Notes: generated by a model not told the origin, from the letters alone. DNA of 64,000 nucleotides from Anabaena sp051781005 (GCF_051781005.1 NZ_JBPWOA010000002.1:558001-622000); one strand, 5' to 3'; shown: positions 8,819 to 18,546, counted from the first letter of the stretch. Translations and numbers: made by a program.

Positions 8819-8881
8819 AATACTCAATACTCGGTACTCAATACTCAGTACTCGGTACTCAATACTCGGTACTCAATACTC
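8819..8881. repeat. heptamer tandem array, AATACTC/GGTACTC type
   Basis: Nine consecutive 7-base units alternate mainly between AATACTC and GGTACTC. The array ends one base before the petC stop codon. It differs in sequence from the array 45 bases away, so the petC-petA spacer holds two unrelated heptamer families. Confidence 0.85.
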
Positions 8882-8882
8882 T

Positions 8883-9422
8883 CTAAGCCCACCAAGCTGC
8901 TTCACCGGTACGGAAGTCGGTTTCTGTCCAAGGTGTCAAAACGATTTTGTCGTCATTAACTGCGGCATGAGCCAGAGCCAAAGACTTGGGTGCAGGCCCC
9001 CGAACGACTTTACCAGTAGCATCGTACTGGGAACCGTGACAAGGACATTTAAATTTGTTTTCAGCTACGTTCCAAGGGACAACACAACCTAAGTGGGTAC
9101 AGATGGCGTTAATCCCATAGTCAGCGATCGCTTCTTTGCTTTCGACCACAATATATGTAGGATCACCTTTGAGTCCTTGAACCAAAGTGCGATCGCCCAC
9201 ATTATGGCTTTCTAGAAATTGACCAACACTAACATCGTTACCTAGTTCGTTTTTGGCAACTGTACCACCACCACCACCACCGCTGGCAGGGGGGATAAAG
9301 TAGTTGACAACAGGATACAATGCACCTAGCGCCACTCCGGTCACAGTCCCAAAAGTGAGCAGGTTCATGAATTGACGACGACCCATATCAGGCACGTCTG
9401 CTGATTCAGAAAATTGAGCCAT
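8883..9422 (-). CDS. petC: cytochrome b6f Rieske iron-sulfur protein
   Basis: This 179-residue protein carries the 2Fe-2S cluster that oxidises plastoquinol in cytochrome b6f. The cluster ligands lie in CTHLGC (Cys108, His110) and CPCHGS (Cys126, His129), with the disulfide cysteines 113 and 128. The N-terminus holds a twin-arginine motif (GRRQF, Arg15-Arg16) before a single membrane helix and a flexible Gly-rich hinge (residues 48-53), as expected for Tat-dependent insertion. First gene of petC-petA. Confidence 0.97.
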   Translation of the reverse strand: MAQFSESADVPDMGRRQFMNLLTFGTVTGVALGALYPVVNYFIPPASGGGGGGTVAKNELGNDVSVGQFLESHNVGDRTLVQGLKGDPTYIVVESKEAIADYGINAICTHLGCVVPWNVAENKFKCPCHGSQYDATGKVVRGPAPKSLALAHAAVNDDKIVLTPWTETDFRTGEAAWWA

Positions 9423-9740
9423 AATCTACGCGCTCTTTGTGTAATTTATTAAGCATTTTGACAAGAGTACCAGCACTTGAGCAACCCCTGTCTGAGTCGA
9501 AATGCTAACGCCTTCAGCGACACCATACTTCTTTGTTGCAAGACATATCTAGCATCTTTTCTGTTAGCATTACATTTCTTTATATCCTTATCATACTGGA
9601 GTTACGGAACTTAACATCATAACTAAATGTAAAATCTAATGGAGAAAACTTTTGATCCCATCAAGGATAGGCTGCGATGTTTCAAATCGAGGAAACACCC
9701 TCAGCCTGACTATTCTCAATCCCAAATCCAAATTATAGAT

Positions 9741-10049
9741 ATGACAGGACAGGAACTACGACAACTGCTGATTGATAAATGGGGATACTCATATGATGTC
9801 CAGTTCCGCAGGACACAGGGGAAGGTATTTCTGCAAGTGATGTGGAAATATGTTGAGCAAGCTTCATTCCCCTTAAGCGAGGCCGAGTACCAAGAACATA
9901 TCAATGATATTGCTAATTATCTCAATGCCTTGGGGGGAACAATACAAGTGCAAACTTTTATTACACAGACAAAAGAGCGTCCCCGACTGGGTAAAGCAGT
10001 GAGTATTCCCCTCGATTTAGGCGATCGCGCTTCTGAATGGATTTTATGA
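9741..10049 (+). CDS. DUF3067 family protein
   Basis: The start chosen at 9741 gives 102 residues beginning MTGQELRQLL, the usual beginning of this cyanobacterial and plastid family. An upstream in-frame ATG at 9639 would add 34 Gln/Pro-rich residues that look non-conserved. The visible core is WGYSYDVQFRRTQGKVFLQVMW. The function is unknown in the family. It is divergent from petC and convergent with tatC. The short gap before tatC holds a heptamer array. Confidence 0.8.
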   Translation: MTGQELRQLLIDKWGYSYDVQFRRTQGKVFLQVMWKYVEQASFPLSEAEYQEHINDIANYLNALGGTIQVQTFITQTKERPRLGKAVSIPLDLGDRASEWIL

Positions 10050-10104
10050 CTTTGAATAAAAATCAATTATGCTCATTTGAATATTGAACATATCTGTTGG
10101 GGCT

Positions 10105-10139
10105 GGTAATTGGTAATGGGTAATTGGTAATTGGTAAAA
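10105..10139. repeat. heptamer tandem array, GGTAATT type
   Basis: Five 7-base units (GGTAATT, GGTAATG, GGTAATT, GGTAATT, GGTAAAA) lie between the convergent ends of the DUF3067 gene and tatC, six bases from the tatC stop codon. Confidence 0.75.
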
Positions 10140-10145
10140 TGACTA

Positions 10146-10961
10146 TTATTTTCCTGTAAGTTTAACTAAACCAACACCACCAAAATAAAGACCTAAAACA
10201 GCCCCTGCTAAAAGACTTTGAGTGAGAGGATCAGTAGAAGGTGTGAGAACTGCGCCTAAAACCACTGCTCCCATAATTACAAAACGCCAACCAGCCACCA
10301 TTTTTTCAGAAGAAACAATCCCTAAATTACCTAACAACAATTGAATAATGGGAATTTGAAATGCTAACCCAGTACTGAACAAAAGCAACAGTACAAACTC
10401 AAAATATTTTTCAATCGACCACAATTGTTCTACAACATCTGCACCGTAGCTAATAAAAAATTGCAACGCTGCGGGGATAAGTAATAAATAAGCAAATACT
10501 AACCCACCCACAAACAACACACTAGACCCTAAAACCACAGGCCCCAACAAACGGCGTTCACGGCGTGTCAGTCCGGGAAGCACAAACTGCATAATTTGGT
10601 AAAGAATAAAGGGACTAGCAAGCACCACACCACTGTAACCCGCAACTTTGATAGACACAAAGAAATATTCTCCCGGTGCTAGTTGGAGAAATTTAATTCC
10701 ATGAGCGGGAACTTCTAGCAACTGAACCAGGGGTTTAACGGCGACAAAACAACCGATAACAGCCACTACAACAACAATTAAAGAATAGAAAATCCGTTGC
10801 CGCAATTCCTCAAGATGGTCAAAAAAGGACATTTCGACCTCATCTGGTAACTCATCAAGGGGATTATCGTCAGAGTTTTCGTATCCTTCCATGTCCATGT
10901 CAGGAGAATTGAGAGTATCCACATCTGATAAAGGTGTCATAAGTCCATTAATAGCAAACAT
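10146..10961 (-). CDS. tatC: twin-arginine translocase subunit TatC
   Basis: This 271-residue polytopic membrane protein is the receptor of the Tat pathway for folded proteins. The cytoplasmic N-terminal motif FFDHLEELRQRI is followed by six hydrophobic helices. A loop with FVLPGLTRRERRLL is characteristic of the family. The first 40 residues are an acidic extension; an internal ATG at 10940 is an alternative start. The PetC precursor encoded nearby has a twin-arginine motif and is a probable client. Confidence 0.95.
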   Translation of the reverse strand: MFAINGLMTPLSDVDTLNSPDMDMEGYENSDDNPLDELPDEVEMSFFDHLEELRQRIFYSLIVVVVAVIGCFVAVKPLVQLLEVPAHGIKFLQLAPGEYFFVSIKVAGYSGVVLASPFILYQIMQFVLPGLTRRERRLLGPVVLGSSVLFVGGLVFAYLLLIPAALQFFISYGADVVEQLWSIEKYFEFVLLLLFSTGLAFQIPIIQLLLGNLGIVSSEKMVAGWRFVIMGAVVLGAVLTPSTDPLTQSLLAGAVLGLYFGGVGLVKLTGK

Positions 10962-11220
10962 TCCTTCACTATTTTATCTGCCAGAGCGACCAGCAATGGA
11001 GGATTTTAGGGTTTGGGGAATTTTTCCGGTTGTTTAGCGTTGCATCTGCATAAGTAAGTAAGAAGACATTTGTGGGGAATGTCTACTACACACAAGTACG
11101 GAACCGTTAATTTGTCAATTACGTCTGGAGTAACTACTACCGCTGTGCTGTGGTATTAACTCTAGTTGGTCAAAATAATGTTTCCGATAACCCAATCATC
11201 ACTAAGAAAAGAGGTTTGGG
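10962..11220. other. intergenic region upstream of tatC
   Basis: No gene, RNA or convincing hairpin was seen in this 259-base stretch. It should hold the tatC promoter (minus strand) and that of the small gene at 11221. Confidence 0.5.
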
Positions 11221-11451
11221 ATGAAAAGGAAAATTTATATGCGATTGATGATATTGCCAGTATGTCTGTCCAATTCTACTTCAGGTATTGCCAGTAGTAA
11301 TTTGTCACTCTTCCAGTATATGTTGCCGATGACAATTGCTCAAAATACAATAGTTGCTGATGCTAATTTTCAGCCGGAATTTAAAAAAAATATCCACGCC
11401 AGAGATGATCAAACAGAAGATTGTTTAAGATCAGGTATCTGTAAGGATTAA
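11221..11451 (+). CDS. small hypothetical protein, possibly exported
   Basis: This 76-residue frame begins with a basic then moderately hydrophobic segment (MKRKIYMRLMILPVCL) and has AQNTIVADA near residue 40, which could be a weak signal-peptide cleavage region. The acidic C-terminus contains two cysteines (DCLRSGIC). A purine-rich stretch (GAGGTTTGGG) precedes the ATG. No family was recognised and coding status is uncertain. Confidence 0.4.
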   Translation: MKRKIYMRLMILPVCLSNSTSGIASSNLSLFQYMLPMTIAQNTIVADANFQPEFKKNIHARDDQTEDCLRSGICKD

Positions 11452-11634
11452 TGTTTGTTTAAGACTACTAGCCTAGATGGCGATTACCCATGACCTACAC
11501 AATTACTTTTTTAAAATTTAATTGTGTTGTTGTGTTACATAAAATTATTTGTCGTCCTATAAAATAATGAGATTAGACGAAAAAGATATAGTTTATTTTT
11601 ATTCTCCCCGTTCTTGAGTGAAGTAGATTAAATT

Positions 11635-12969
11635 ATGCTCCTAGATTTAGAAAGATTTTATCAGGCTTGTAATCCGAGCAGACCATTAATGATTGAAAAT
11701 GCTGCGGATCGCCTGTACTATATTGATTTTGCCTCGGTACGGGGAGGTAAGATTATTGAAGCTTTGCTACGAACTATTAGTAAAATTTCTCCGAATACTC
11801 CCACCTGTCAACTATTTACCGGACACTTGGGTTGTGGGAAATCTACGGAGTTGTTACGGTTAAAAGCAGAGTTAGAGGAGCAGCAATTTCATGTAGTATA
11901 TTTTGAATCCACTCGTGTGCTAGAAATGGCAGATGTGGATGTGACTGATATTCTCTTGGCTGTTGCTGGTCAAGTGAGTGAAAGTCTAGAAGCGATGAAA
12001 ATCAGCCTCAAACCTCGCTACTTTGCTAAATTGTTTACTGAAGTGGTGGATTTTTTGCAAACACCGATAGATTTGGGAGTAGAAGCTGAATTATCGGTGG
12101 GAATTGCCAAAATTACTGCTAAAACCAAAGAAAGTCCACAGTTACGACGACGGTTAAGAGACTACCTAGAACCACGCACAGAAAATATTTTACTCTCAAT
12201 TAATCAAGAATTGCTAGAACGTGCCAATACTGAACTCAAAGCCAAGGGTAAAAAAGGTTTGGTAGTAATTGTTGATAATTTAGATCGAGTATCATCATTC
12301 CGACCCATACCATCAGGGAAATCTCTTCCAGAATACTTGTTTATTGAACGAGGTGAGCAGTTACGTAAACTTAATTGTCATCTTGTTTACACTATTCCTT
12401 TGTCTTTAACTTTCTCCAACGATAGCGCTGAACTACAACATCGTTTAGGTGGTGGAGTTGCACCAAAAGTCTTACCAATGATACCTGTGTTACTGCGTTC
12501 AGGGGAAATTTACAGAGAAGGATTAGAATTAATGCAGCAAATGGTATTAGCTAGAGCCTTTCCTGACATTTTGTCGAGCGATCGCTTAAACTTAATTACA
12601 GAGGTGTTTGATAGCCAGGAAACTTTAGACCGTTTGTGTCTAATTAGTGGTGGTCATGTGCGTGACTTATTAGGGCTACTGTTTGACTGTCTGCGAGAAC
12701 AAGACCCACCATTTGACCGGGAATGTTTGGAATTAGTCATCCAAAGACAAAGAGATTATCGAGCTAACGCTATTGACCCCCATGAGTGGGAACTAATCTT
12801 TCAAGTGATGCGCGAGCAAAGAGTCAAAGGTGATACAGAATATCATGCATTATTACGCAGTTTGTTCGTTTTTGAATATCGCGATCGCCAGGGAGCTTGG
12901 TTTGGTGTTAACCCAGTCTTAGCAGAAACTCAAAAATTTAAATCATGGTTGAACGAAACACACCAATAG
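11635..12969 (+). CDS. STAND-like P-loop ATPase, partner of the WD40 protein
   Basis: This 444-residue protein has one NTPase module. The Walker A motif GHLGCGKST starts near residue 63 and the Walker B strand VVIVDNLDRV has its Asp near 214. The segment GGHVRDLLGLL near residue 340 resembles the sensor/GxP region of STAND NTPases. No effector domain is obvious; the C-terminal 100 residues look like a winged-helix-type end. Its last 25 bases overlap the next gene, so the two are translationally coupled and probably act together. Conflict signalling is inferred from architecture, not shown. Confidence 0.8.
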   Translation: MLLDLERFYQACNPSRPLMIENAADRLYYIDFASVRGGKIIEALLRTISKISPNTPTCQLFTGHLGCGKSTELLRLKAELEEQQFHVVYFESTRVLEMADVDVTDILLAVAGQVSESLEAMKISLKPRYFAKLFTEVVDFLQTPIDLGVEAELSVGIAKITAKTKESPQLRRRLRDYLEPRTENILLSINQELLERANTELKAKGKKGLVVIVDNLDRVSSFRPIPSGKSLPEYLFIERGEQLRKLNCHLVYTIPLSLTFSNDSAELQHRLGGGVAPKVLPMIPVLLRSGEIYREGLELMQQMVLARAFPDILSSDRLNLITEVFDSQETLDRLCLISGGHVRDLLGLLFDCLREQDPPFDRECLELVIQRQRDYRANAIDPHEWELIFQVMREQRVKGDTEYHALLRSLFVFEYRDRQGAWFGVNPVLAETQKFKSWLNETHQ

Positions 12970-15900
12970 ATATCAACAGTGCTAATGATCGTTCCTTACG
13001 CAGTTTAGCCAGGGCAATTTCACTTTCTCAAGGTCAATTTTCTGTTGTATTGGTGTGTTGTAACTATGGAATTTTGCGGGATTTAATACTGCAAAGACTG
13101 TCAGAAATAGATAGCAGTTTTAATAAAATCCAAAAAGTAGTTTTAACCCAAAATTCCCTCAGCCTATATTCTACTATTCATTTACAGCAACAAATTAATC
13201 AACCTACAGCATTAATAGTTTTGGGTTTAGAGTCAGTAGAAGGACTTGATGAACTGCTAATTTCTATTAATCAAATTCGTGATGAATTTCGTAAACGCCA
13301 CCCGTTCCCAATGGTAATATGGGTTAATGATGAAGTATTACAAAAAGTAGTAAAATTAGCTCCAGATTTTGCTAGTTGGGCAGCAACACCAATTAGATTT
13401 GAAATGACTTCTATGGCGCTGCTAGAATTTCTGAAACAAGAAACAAACTCTTTATTTGCTAAAGCTTTACATAGAGATAATACCCAAAACCAGCAAATAC
13501 AAAAATATGATACTACCATAGAACAAGTATGGATGCGGAGCTATGAACTGCAAATTGCAATTAGAGACTTAGAAAATCGTGGTATTGGGTTGGAAGCCCA
13601 ATTAAACGCTAGTTTACAATTTGTTTTTGGTTTAGATGATTATGTCAGTGACCGGATAAATTCAGCTTTAAACCATTTTCGACAAAGCTTACTATTTTGG
13701 TATCAAAATCAGGACACAGAGGAAAAAGAACAAATTACCAAAGAATGGGAAAAAGGTAGAATTATCGAATGGGATAATCTTTCTCCTTCACCCCAACTTT
13801 CTAATTCTTCATCTCCTCATCTTCTCAAACAAGGCGTTTTATTACTTTACATCGGTCTATGTCATTGCCGTCTCACTGAACAAAATCAAACAGCAAGTAA
13901 CCGCCACTTACAAGCAGCAGAAAATTATTTTCAACAGTGCTTACACACTTTTGAAGTAGCTGGACGTACAGATTTAGTTGCTGAATTTATTGGACAGCTT
14001 GCGGATGTTTTGCAAAGTTTACAAGCATGGTCTGAATTACAAATTGTTGCCGAAAAATCTCTAGAATTACACCAAAATTATGGCAGTCAAATTCAACTAG
14101 CTAGTGACTATGGTATTTTGTCCCAGGTAGCTGTACAACAGTCACGCTGGATGCAAGCAAGCATTTTAGCACACATAGCATTATTGAAATTAGGGGAAGC
14201 TCAAAAGCACCGTCACCTCCAACCTTGTTTATTTCCTTTGCTGTTAGCACAAATTTATTATTTAACTTTAGCCAAAGCACAGCAACAACTAGGTGAGCAA
14301 AAAGTAGCCCAGGAATACTTAGACAAGGCAACAACAGAACTACCAGCATCTTTAGAAAACAGTGAACACCAATATGATGCCCATCGTTATATTCGCTTAT
14401 TGCGGACATTGCGATCGCTCTATTTTGAAGCTGGTTGCTATCTCCAAGCCTATCTAATTAGACAAAAACGCCGTTCCGTTGAACAACAGTATGGTTTTCG
14501 CGCCTTTATCGGTGCTGGACGTTTACAACCCCAAAGGAAAGTTACCAACCCCGCTTTGATGTCTGCGTCGGGAAATAGCAGCGTGGCTTTAGAAATAGCC
14601 GCTTCCGGTCGGGAAGGTGATATTAATAACTTAATTGGCAGACTTAGCCGTGCTGACTACAAGCTGATAGTAATTCATGGCCCGTCTGGTGTGGGTAAGA
14701 GTTCTACCGTCACCGCTGGTTTAATTCCCGCACTGCAAAATCGTGCCATAGGTGATCAAAATGCCATTCCAGTTGTCCTCCAAATTTATACCGATTGGGT
14801 GCGAGAATTAGGCAAATCTTTAACAGCAGCAATGCTGCAACATCAAGAAACAAACATTGCACTAGGAATCACCCCTGATTTAGTCCCCCTCAACAGCATT
14901 GATGGCATATTACAACAACTGAGAGAAAATGCCGATCATCATCTCATTACAGTTTTAATTTTCGACCAATTTGAAGAATTTTTCTTTGGTCATACTGACC
15001 GCTATCAAAAACAAGAATTTGATAGATTTATCAGTGACTGTTTAAATATATCTTTCGTAAAAGTGATTTTATCTTTGCGAGAAGATTATTTACACCGATT
15101 ACTAGATTTTAAACATCTAGTTTCCCTAGAAGCAATTAATCATAATATTCTCGACAAAAATATTCGCTATCAATTAAATAACTTTTCTCCTGCATACGCC
15201 AAAGTAATTATTCATAAATTAACAGAACGTTCCCAACTACATTTAGAACCAGCTTTAATTGATGCTGTAGTCCAAGATTTATCAGCAGAATTGGGAGAAG
15301 TCCGCCCCATTGAATTGCAAGTGGTTGGCGCACAACTTCAAGATGAACGCATCACTAGTCTTTCCCAATATCAGCCTTATAGACCAAATAAACTCATTGA
15401 AAGATATATCAAAGAATTAATTAAAGAATGTGGCACAGAAAATGAACGGGCTGCTTTAATAGTTTTATATTTATTAACAGATGAAAGTAATCAAAGACCG
15501 TTTAAAACCCAGGCAGAATTATCAGCAGAATTATCAGAACTAGAAGATTCTAGCCAATTAGAATTAATTTTATCTATTTTAGTCAGTTCTGGGTTAGTCG
15601 TATTATTTCCCGACATTCCCGAACGCTATCAACTTATTCATGATTATTTAGTAGATTTAATTCGCTACCTGCAACAACAAGAATCAAGCTTACAAGCACA
15701 ACTCAATCAATTACGTTATAAAGTCGAAAATAGTCAACAAGAAATTGAACGTCTTAAAAGTGAACTGAGACAAAAAAAACAGCAAGCTACATTAGTCGAT
15801 ACCCAACGTCAACAAGGAGTAGATTTATTAACAGAACTCCGAGAACTACGCAAGCGAGAAGAATTAAGTCAATTAGAAATTGAACATCTGCGTGGAGAAC

Positions 15901-18101
15901 TCAAAGAAAAAGCATTAATCGCACAACTAGCAGAAAGTCAAGAAAAACAACGACTAAGTGAAGCACGATTAAATCGGACATTAAAAATTGCCCTGACAGC
16001 TTCCGTCGTTGCTATATTTGGTTTAACTATTTCTGTAATTACTGCCATAGATAGTGAAATTAAAACTCTCAGTACTTCTAGTGAAGCTTTGTTTGCTTCT
16101 CAAAAAGGTCTTGATGCACTCAACGACAGTTTAAAAGCGGGGAAAAAATTGCAACAGACAATCTGGGTAAGTGCTTCTACTAGAGAACAAGTACTAACAG
16201 CTTTATACCAAGCGGTTTATGGTGTCAAAGAACGTAACCGCTTAGAAGGTCATTTATCTGGAGTTAATAATGCCACATTTAGCCCGGATAACTCTTTAAT
16301 TGCTTCAGCTAGTGCAGATTACACAATTAACCTCTGGCTTCCTAATGGTAGTTTTGTCAGAACTTTATCGGGACATGAAGATGTGGTCAATAGTGTTAAT
16401 TTTAGTCCTGATAGTCAAACTATTATTTCTGCAAGTCAGGACAAAACAGTAAAATTGTGGAACCAAAAAGGTAAGCTATTGAACACTTTAATCGGTCATA
16501 AATCTGTAGTGAATAGCTCTAATTTTAGCCCTGATGGTAAATTTATAGCTTCGGCAAGTACAGATAAAACCGTTAAATTATGGAGTGCGGAGGGTAAATT
16601 TCTCCAGACTTTGACAGGTCATAATGGTGCAGTTTTGGCTGTAGCTTGGTCACCGGATGGTCAAATCATTGCTTCAGCAAGTGCTGATAAAACTATCAAA
16701 TTGTGGAGTCGGGAAGGTAAATTTCTCAAAACTTTGATAGGTCATGAAGATGCGGTTAAAAGTCTAGCTTGGTCATCTGATAGTCAAACTCTCGCCTCTG
16801 GTAGTTTAGATTTAGACAAAACTATTAAATTGTGGAGTCGGGAAGGAAATTTACTGAAAACTCTCTCAGGTCATACTTCTGGCGTTACCAGTGTTAGTTT
16901 TAGCCCTGATGGTCAAACGATCGCATCCGCCAGTACCGACGAAACAGTTAAACTCTGGAGTTTGGATGGAGTATTGCTGGGAACTCTCAGAGGACATAAT
17001 AATTGGGTGAATAGCGTTAATTTTAGCCCTGATGGTGGTACTTTAATTTCTGCGGGGAGGGATAAAACGATTAAGCTATGGCGTTGGGATGATGTGCTGT
17101 TGCGAAATGGCAAGACTGACATTGATTGGGTGACTAGTATCAGTTTTAGTCCTGATGTCCGCATTTTGGCGGCAGCTAGTCGAGATCAAACAGTTAAACT
17201 TTGGAGTCAGAATCGTCAATTAATCAGAACATTAACAGGACATCAAGGTTCTGTTTGGGGTGTAGCTTGGTCGCCGGATGGTCAAAATATTGCTTCTGCT
17301 AGTAAGGATACGACAGTTAAGCTTTGGAGTCGGGAAGGGTCATTAATTAATACTTTGCGGGGTCATGAAGATACAGTTTTAGCTGTAGCTTGGTCGCCGA
17401 ATGGTCAAAATATTGCCTCTGCTAGTAAGGATGCTACAGTTAAGCTTTGGAGTCGGGATGGTAAATTGATCACAACCTTGTTGGGTCATGGAAGTGCGGT
17501 CAATTGGGTCAGTTTCAGCCCTGATGGTAAGTTGTTAGCGTCAGCGAGTGATGATAATTTAGTCAAAATTTGGAGAAATGATGGTAAATTTCTCTACGAT
17601 TTAACTGGTCACACCCGGCGGGTAAATGGTGTGGCTTGGTCGCCGGATGGTCAGACTATCGCCTCAGTAAGTATTGATAGTACGGTAAGACTTTGGAATC
17701 GGGACGGTAGTTTACTCAGGGTATTGCCAGGTAATGGTGATAGTTTGATCAGTGTCAGTTTTAGTCCTGACGGTAAAACGTTGGCTGTTGGCAGTGATGA
17801 TAAGATCAGGCTTTGGAGCCGAAACGGAACTCTGCTGATAGCTTTAAAGGGTGAGAAGCAAGAGTTAACTAGTCTGAGTTTTAGTCCTGATGGTAAGACT
17901 CTGGCTGCGGGTAGTGGTAATGGAACTGTAATTTTACGCAACTTATCAGATGTGAAGTTAGATGTTTTATTAAAACGTGGCTGTGGATTAATACAAGAAT
18001 ATTTGCAGAATAATCCTAAGGTTATAGAGAGCGATCGCATTCGCGGAGTGTCTACCACAGCAGAAACCCTTAGTAGGAATCGCTCTTTGTGCAGTCGCTA
18101 A
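12945..18101 (+). CDS. giant STAND NTPase with TPR-like region and 14 WD40 repeats
   Basis: The protein has 1718 residues. Residues 1-175 form an alpha/beta domain with no intact P-loop, ending in DEFRKRHPFPMVIWVN-type sequence. Residues 200-520 are helical and TPR-like. An NTPase domain begins with Walker A GPSGVGKSS near 579, and its Walker B is ILIFDQFEEFF. A coiled coil spans about 900-1010, followed by one hydrophobic helix near 1013-1032. Fourteen WD40 repeats run from about 1100 to 1670, enough for two seven-bladed propellers, and a short helical tail ends the protein. Repeat 5 has two extra residues (LDLD); repeats 8 and 13 lack the usual GH. The gene overlaps the upstream ATPase. STAND-WD40 proteins sense and signal, often in stress or immunity; ligand unknown. 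Confidence 0.9.
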   Translation: MVERNTPIDINSANDRSLRSLARAISLSQGQFSVVLVCCNYGILRDLILQRLSEIDSSFNKIQKVVLTQNSLSLYSTIHLQQQINQPTALIVLGLESVEGLDELLISINQIRDEFRKRHPFPMVIWVNDEVLQKVVKLAPDFASWAATPIRFEMTSMALLEFLKQETNSLFAKALHRDNTQNQQIQKYDTTIEQVWMRSYELQIAIRDLENRGIGLEAQLNASLQFVFGLDDYVSDRINSALNHFRQSLLFWYQNQDTEEKEQITKEWEKGRIIEWDNLSPSPQLSNSSSPHLLKQGVLLLYIGLCHCRLTEQNQTASNRHLQAAENYFQQCLHTFEVAGRTDLVAEFIGQLADVLQSLQAWSELQIVAEKSLELHQNYGSQIQLASDYGILSQVAVQQSRWMQASILAHIALLKLGEAQKHRHLQPCLFPLLLAQIYYLTLAKAQQQLGEQKVAQEYLDKATTELPASLENSEHQYDAHRYIRLLRTLRSLYFEAGCYLQAYLIRQKRRSVEQQYGFRAFIGAGRLQPQRKVTNPALMSASGNSSVALEIAASGREGDINNLIGRLSRADYKLIVIHGPSGVGKSSTVTAGLIPALQNRAIGDQNAIPVVLQIYTDWVRELGKSLTAAMLQHQETNIALGITPDLVPLNSIDGILQQLRENADHHLITVLIFDQFEEFFFGHTDRYQKQEFDRFISDCLNISFVKVILSLREDYLHRLLDFKHLVSLEAINHNILDKNIRYQLNNFSPAYAKVIIHKLTERSQLHLEPALIDAVVQDLSAELGEVRPIELQVVGAQLQDERITSLSQYQPYRPNKLIERYIKELIKECGTENERAALIVLYLLTDESNQRPFKTQAELSAELSELEDSSQLELILSILVSSGLVVLFPDIPERYQLIHDYLVDLIRYLQQQESSLQAQLNQLRYKVENSQQEIERLKSELRQKKQQATLVDTQRQQGVDLLTELRELRKREELSQLEIEHLRGELKEKALIAQLAESQEKQRLSEARLNRTLKIALTASVVAIFGLTISVITAIDSEIKTLSTSSEALFASQKGLDALNDSLKAGKKLQQTIWVSASTREQVLTALYQAVYGVKERNRLEGHLSGVNNATFSPDNSLIASASADYTINLWLPNGSFVRTLSGHEDVVNSVNFSPDSQTIISASQDKTVKLWNQKGKLLNTLIGHKSVVNSSNFSPDGKFIASASTDKTVKLWSAEGKFLQTLTGHNGAVLAVAWSPDGQIIASASADKTIKLWSREGKFLKTLIGHEDAVKSLAWSSDSQTLASGSLDLDKTIKLWSREGNLLKTLSGHTSGVTSVSFSPDGQTIASASTDETVKLWSLDGVLLGTLRGHNNWVNSVNFSPDGGTLISAGRDKTIKLWRWDDVLLRNGKTDIDWVTSISFSPDVRILAAASRDQTVKLWSQNRQLIRTLTGHQGSVWGVAWSPDGQNIASASKDTTVKLWSREGSLINTLRGHEDTVLAVAWSPNGQNIASASKDATVKLWSRDGKLITTLLGHGSAVNWVSFSPDGKLLASASDDNLVKIWRNDGKFLYDLTGHTRRVNGVAWSPDGQTIASVSIDSTVRLWNRDGSLLRVLPGNGDSLISVSFSPDGKTLAVGSDDKIRLWSRNGTLLIALKGEKQELTSLSFSPDGKTLAAGSGNGTVILRNLSDVKLDVLLKRGCGLIQEYLQNNPKVIESDRIRGVSTTAETLSRNRSLCSR

Positions 18102-18114
18102 GAATGTGAAAACC

Positions 18115-18264
18115 TTATCTGCTTGTCAGGTGTTTAGCTACTTCTTCTAAGGTTTGAATCAGATGTTCTAATGTATAGACATGAGGTTTATCTTGATGAG
18201 AATTGCAAGTATTAGTAGAAACTTGTCTGACCTTCTGAATAGAATTAGAATTGATCAGTTGCAT
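18115..18264 (-). CDS. possible 49-residue small protein
   Basis: A short minus-strand frame starts with ATG at 18264 and ends with TAA at 18115-18117. It would encode a Gln/Asn-rich start and an amphipathic helix (TLEHLIQTLEEVAKHL). A weak purine-rich stretch precedes the ATG. It converges on the WD40 gene with 13 bases between stop codons. The helix is protein-like, but nothing else supports it. Confidence 0.3.
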   Translation of the reverse strand: MQLINSNSIQKVRQVSTNTCNSHQDKPHVYTLEHLIQTLEEVAKHLTSR

Positions 18265-18485
18265 TGATTGTGACCCTGAGTAATCGACATTGTTAAATGT
18301 TATGCAGTCACTATAAAATAATCTGCTACAAATAATACAGAGTCTATCTAAGTTTTCATGTAATTTTTAACTGATAGCACAACTCTTCATTTGTACTTTA
18401 TACTATATGTAATAGTAGCGACTCAATAAGCAGTATTTTTTTAGTTCAGAAGTTGACAGCATCTCTGATTTTAATTCACGAAAAA
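18265..18485. other. intergenic region, nothing recognised
   Basis: The AT-rich spacer between the WD40 gene end and the terminator of the minus-strand gene at 18547 holds no convincing gene or RNA. Confidence 0.4.
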
Positions 18486-18520
18486 ACCCCGTTGTTGTTA
18501 TAGGCGACAACGGGCGTTTT
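18481..18520 (-). terminator. hairpin terminator
   Basis: Arms CCCGTTGT (18488-18495) and ACAACGGG (18507-18514) form an 8-bp stem. On the minus strand it is followed by a run of six T (A-run at 18481-18486), so it ends transcription of the gene at 18547-19845. The plus-strand side has only CGTTTTG. Confidence 0.8.
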
Positions 18521-18546
18521 GTTCAATTGATATATCTGGCTGCAAA

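Noticed and set aside
8819..8881. Tandem repeats that might suggest a CRISPR array
   Set aside because: The units are contiguous heptamers with no spacers and no cas genes nearby; they are STRR-type repeats.
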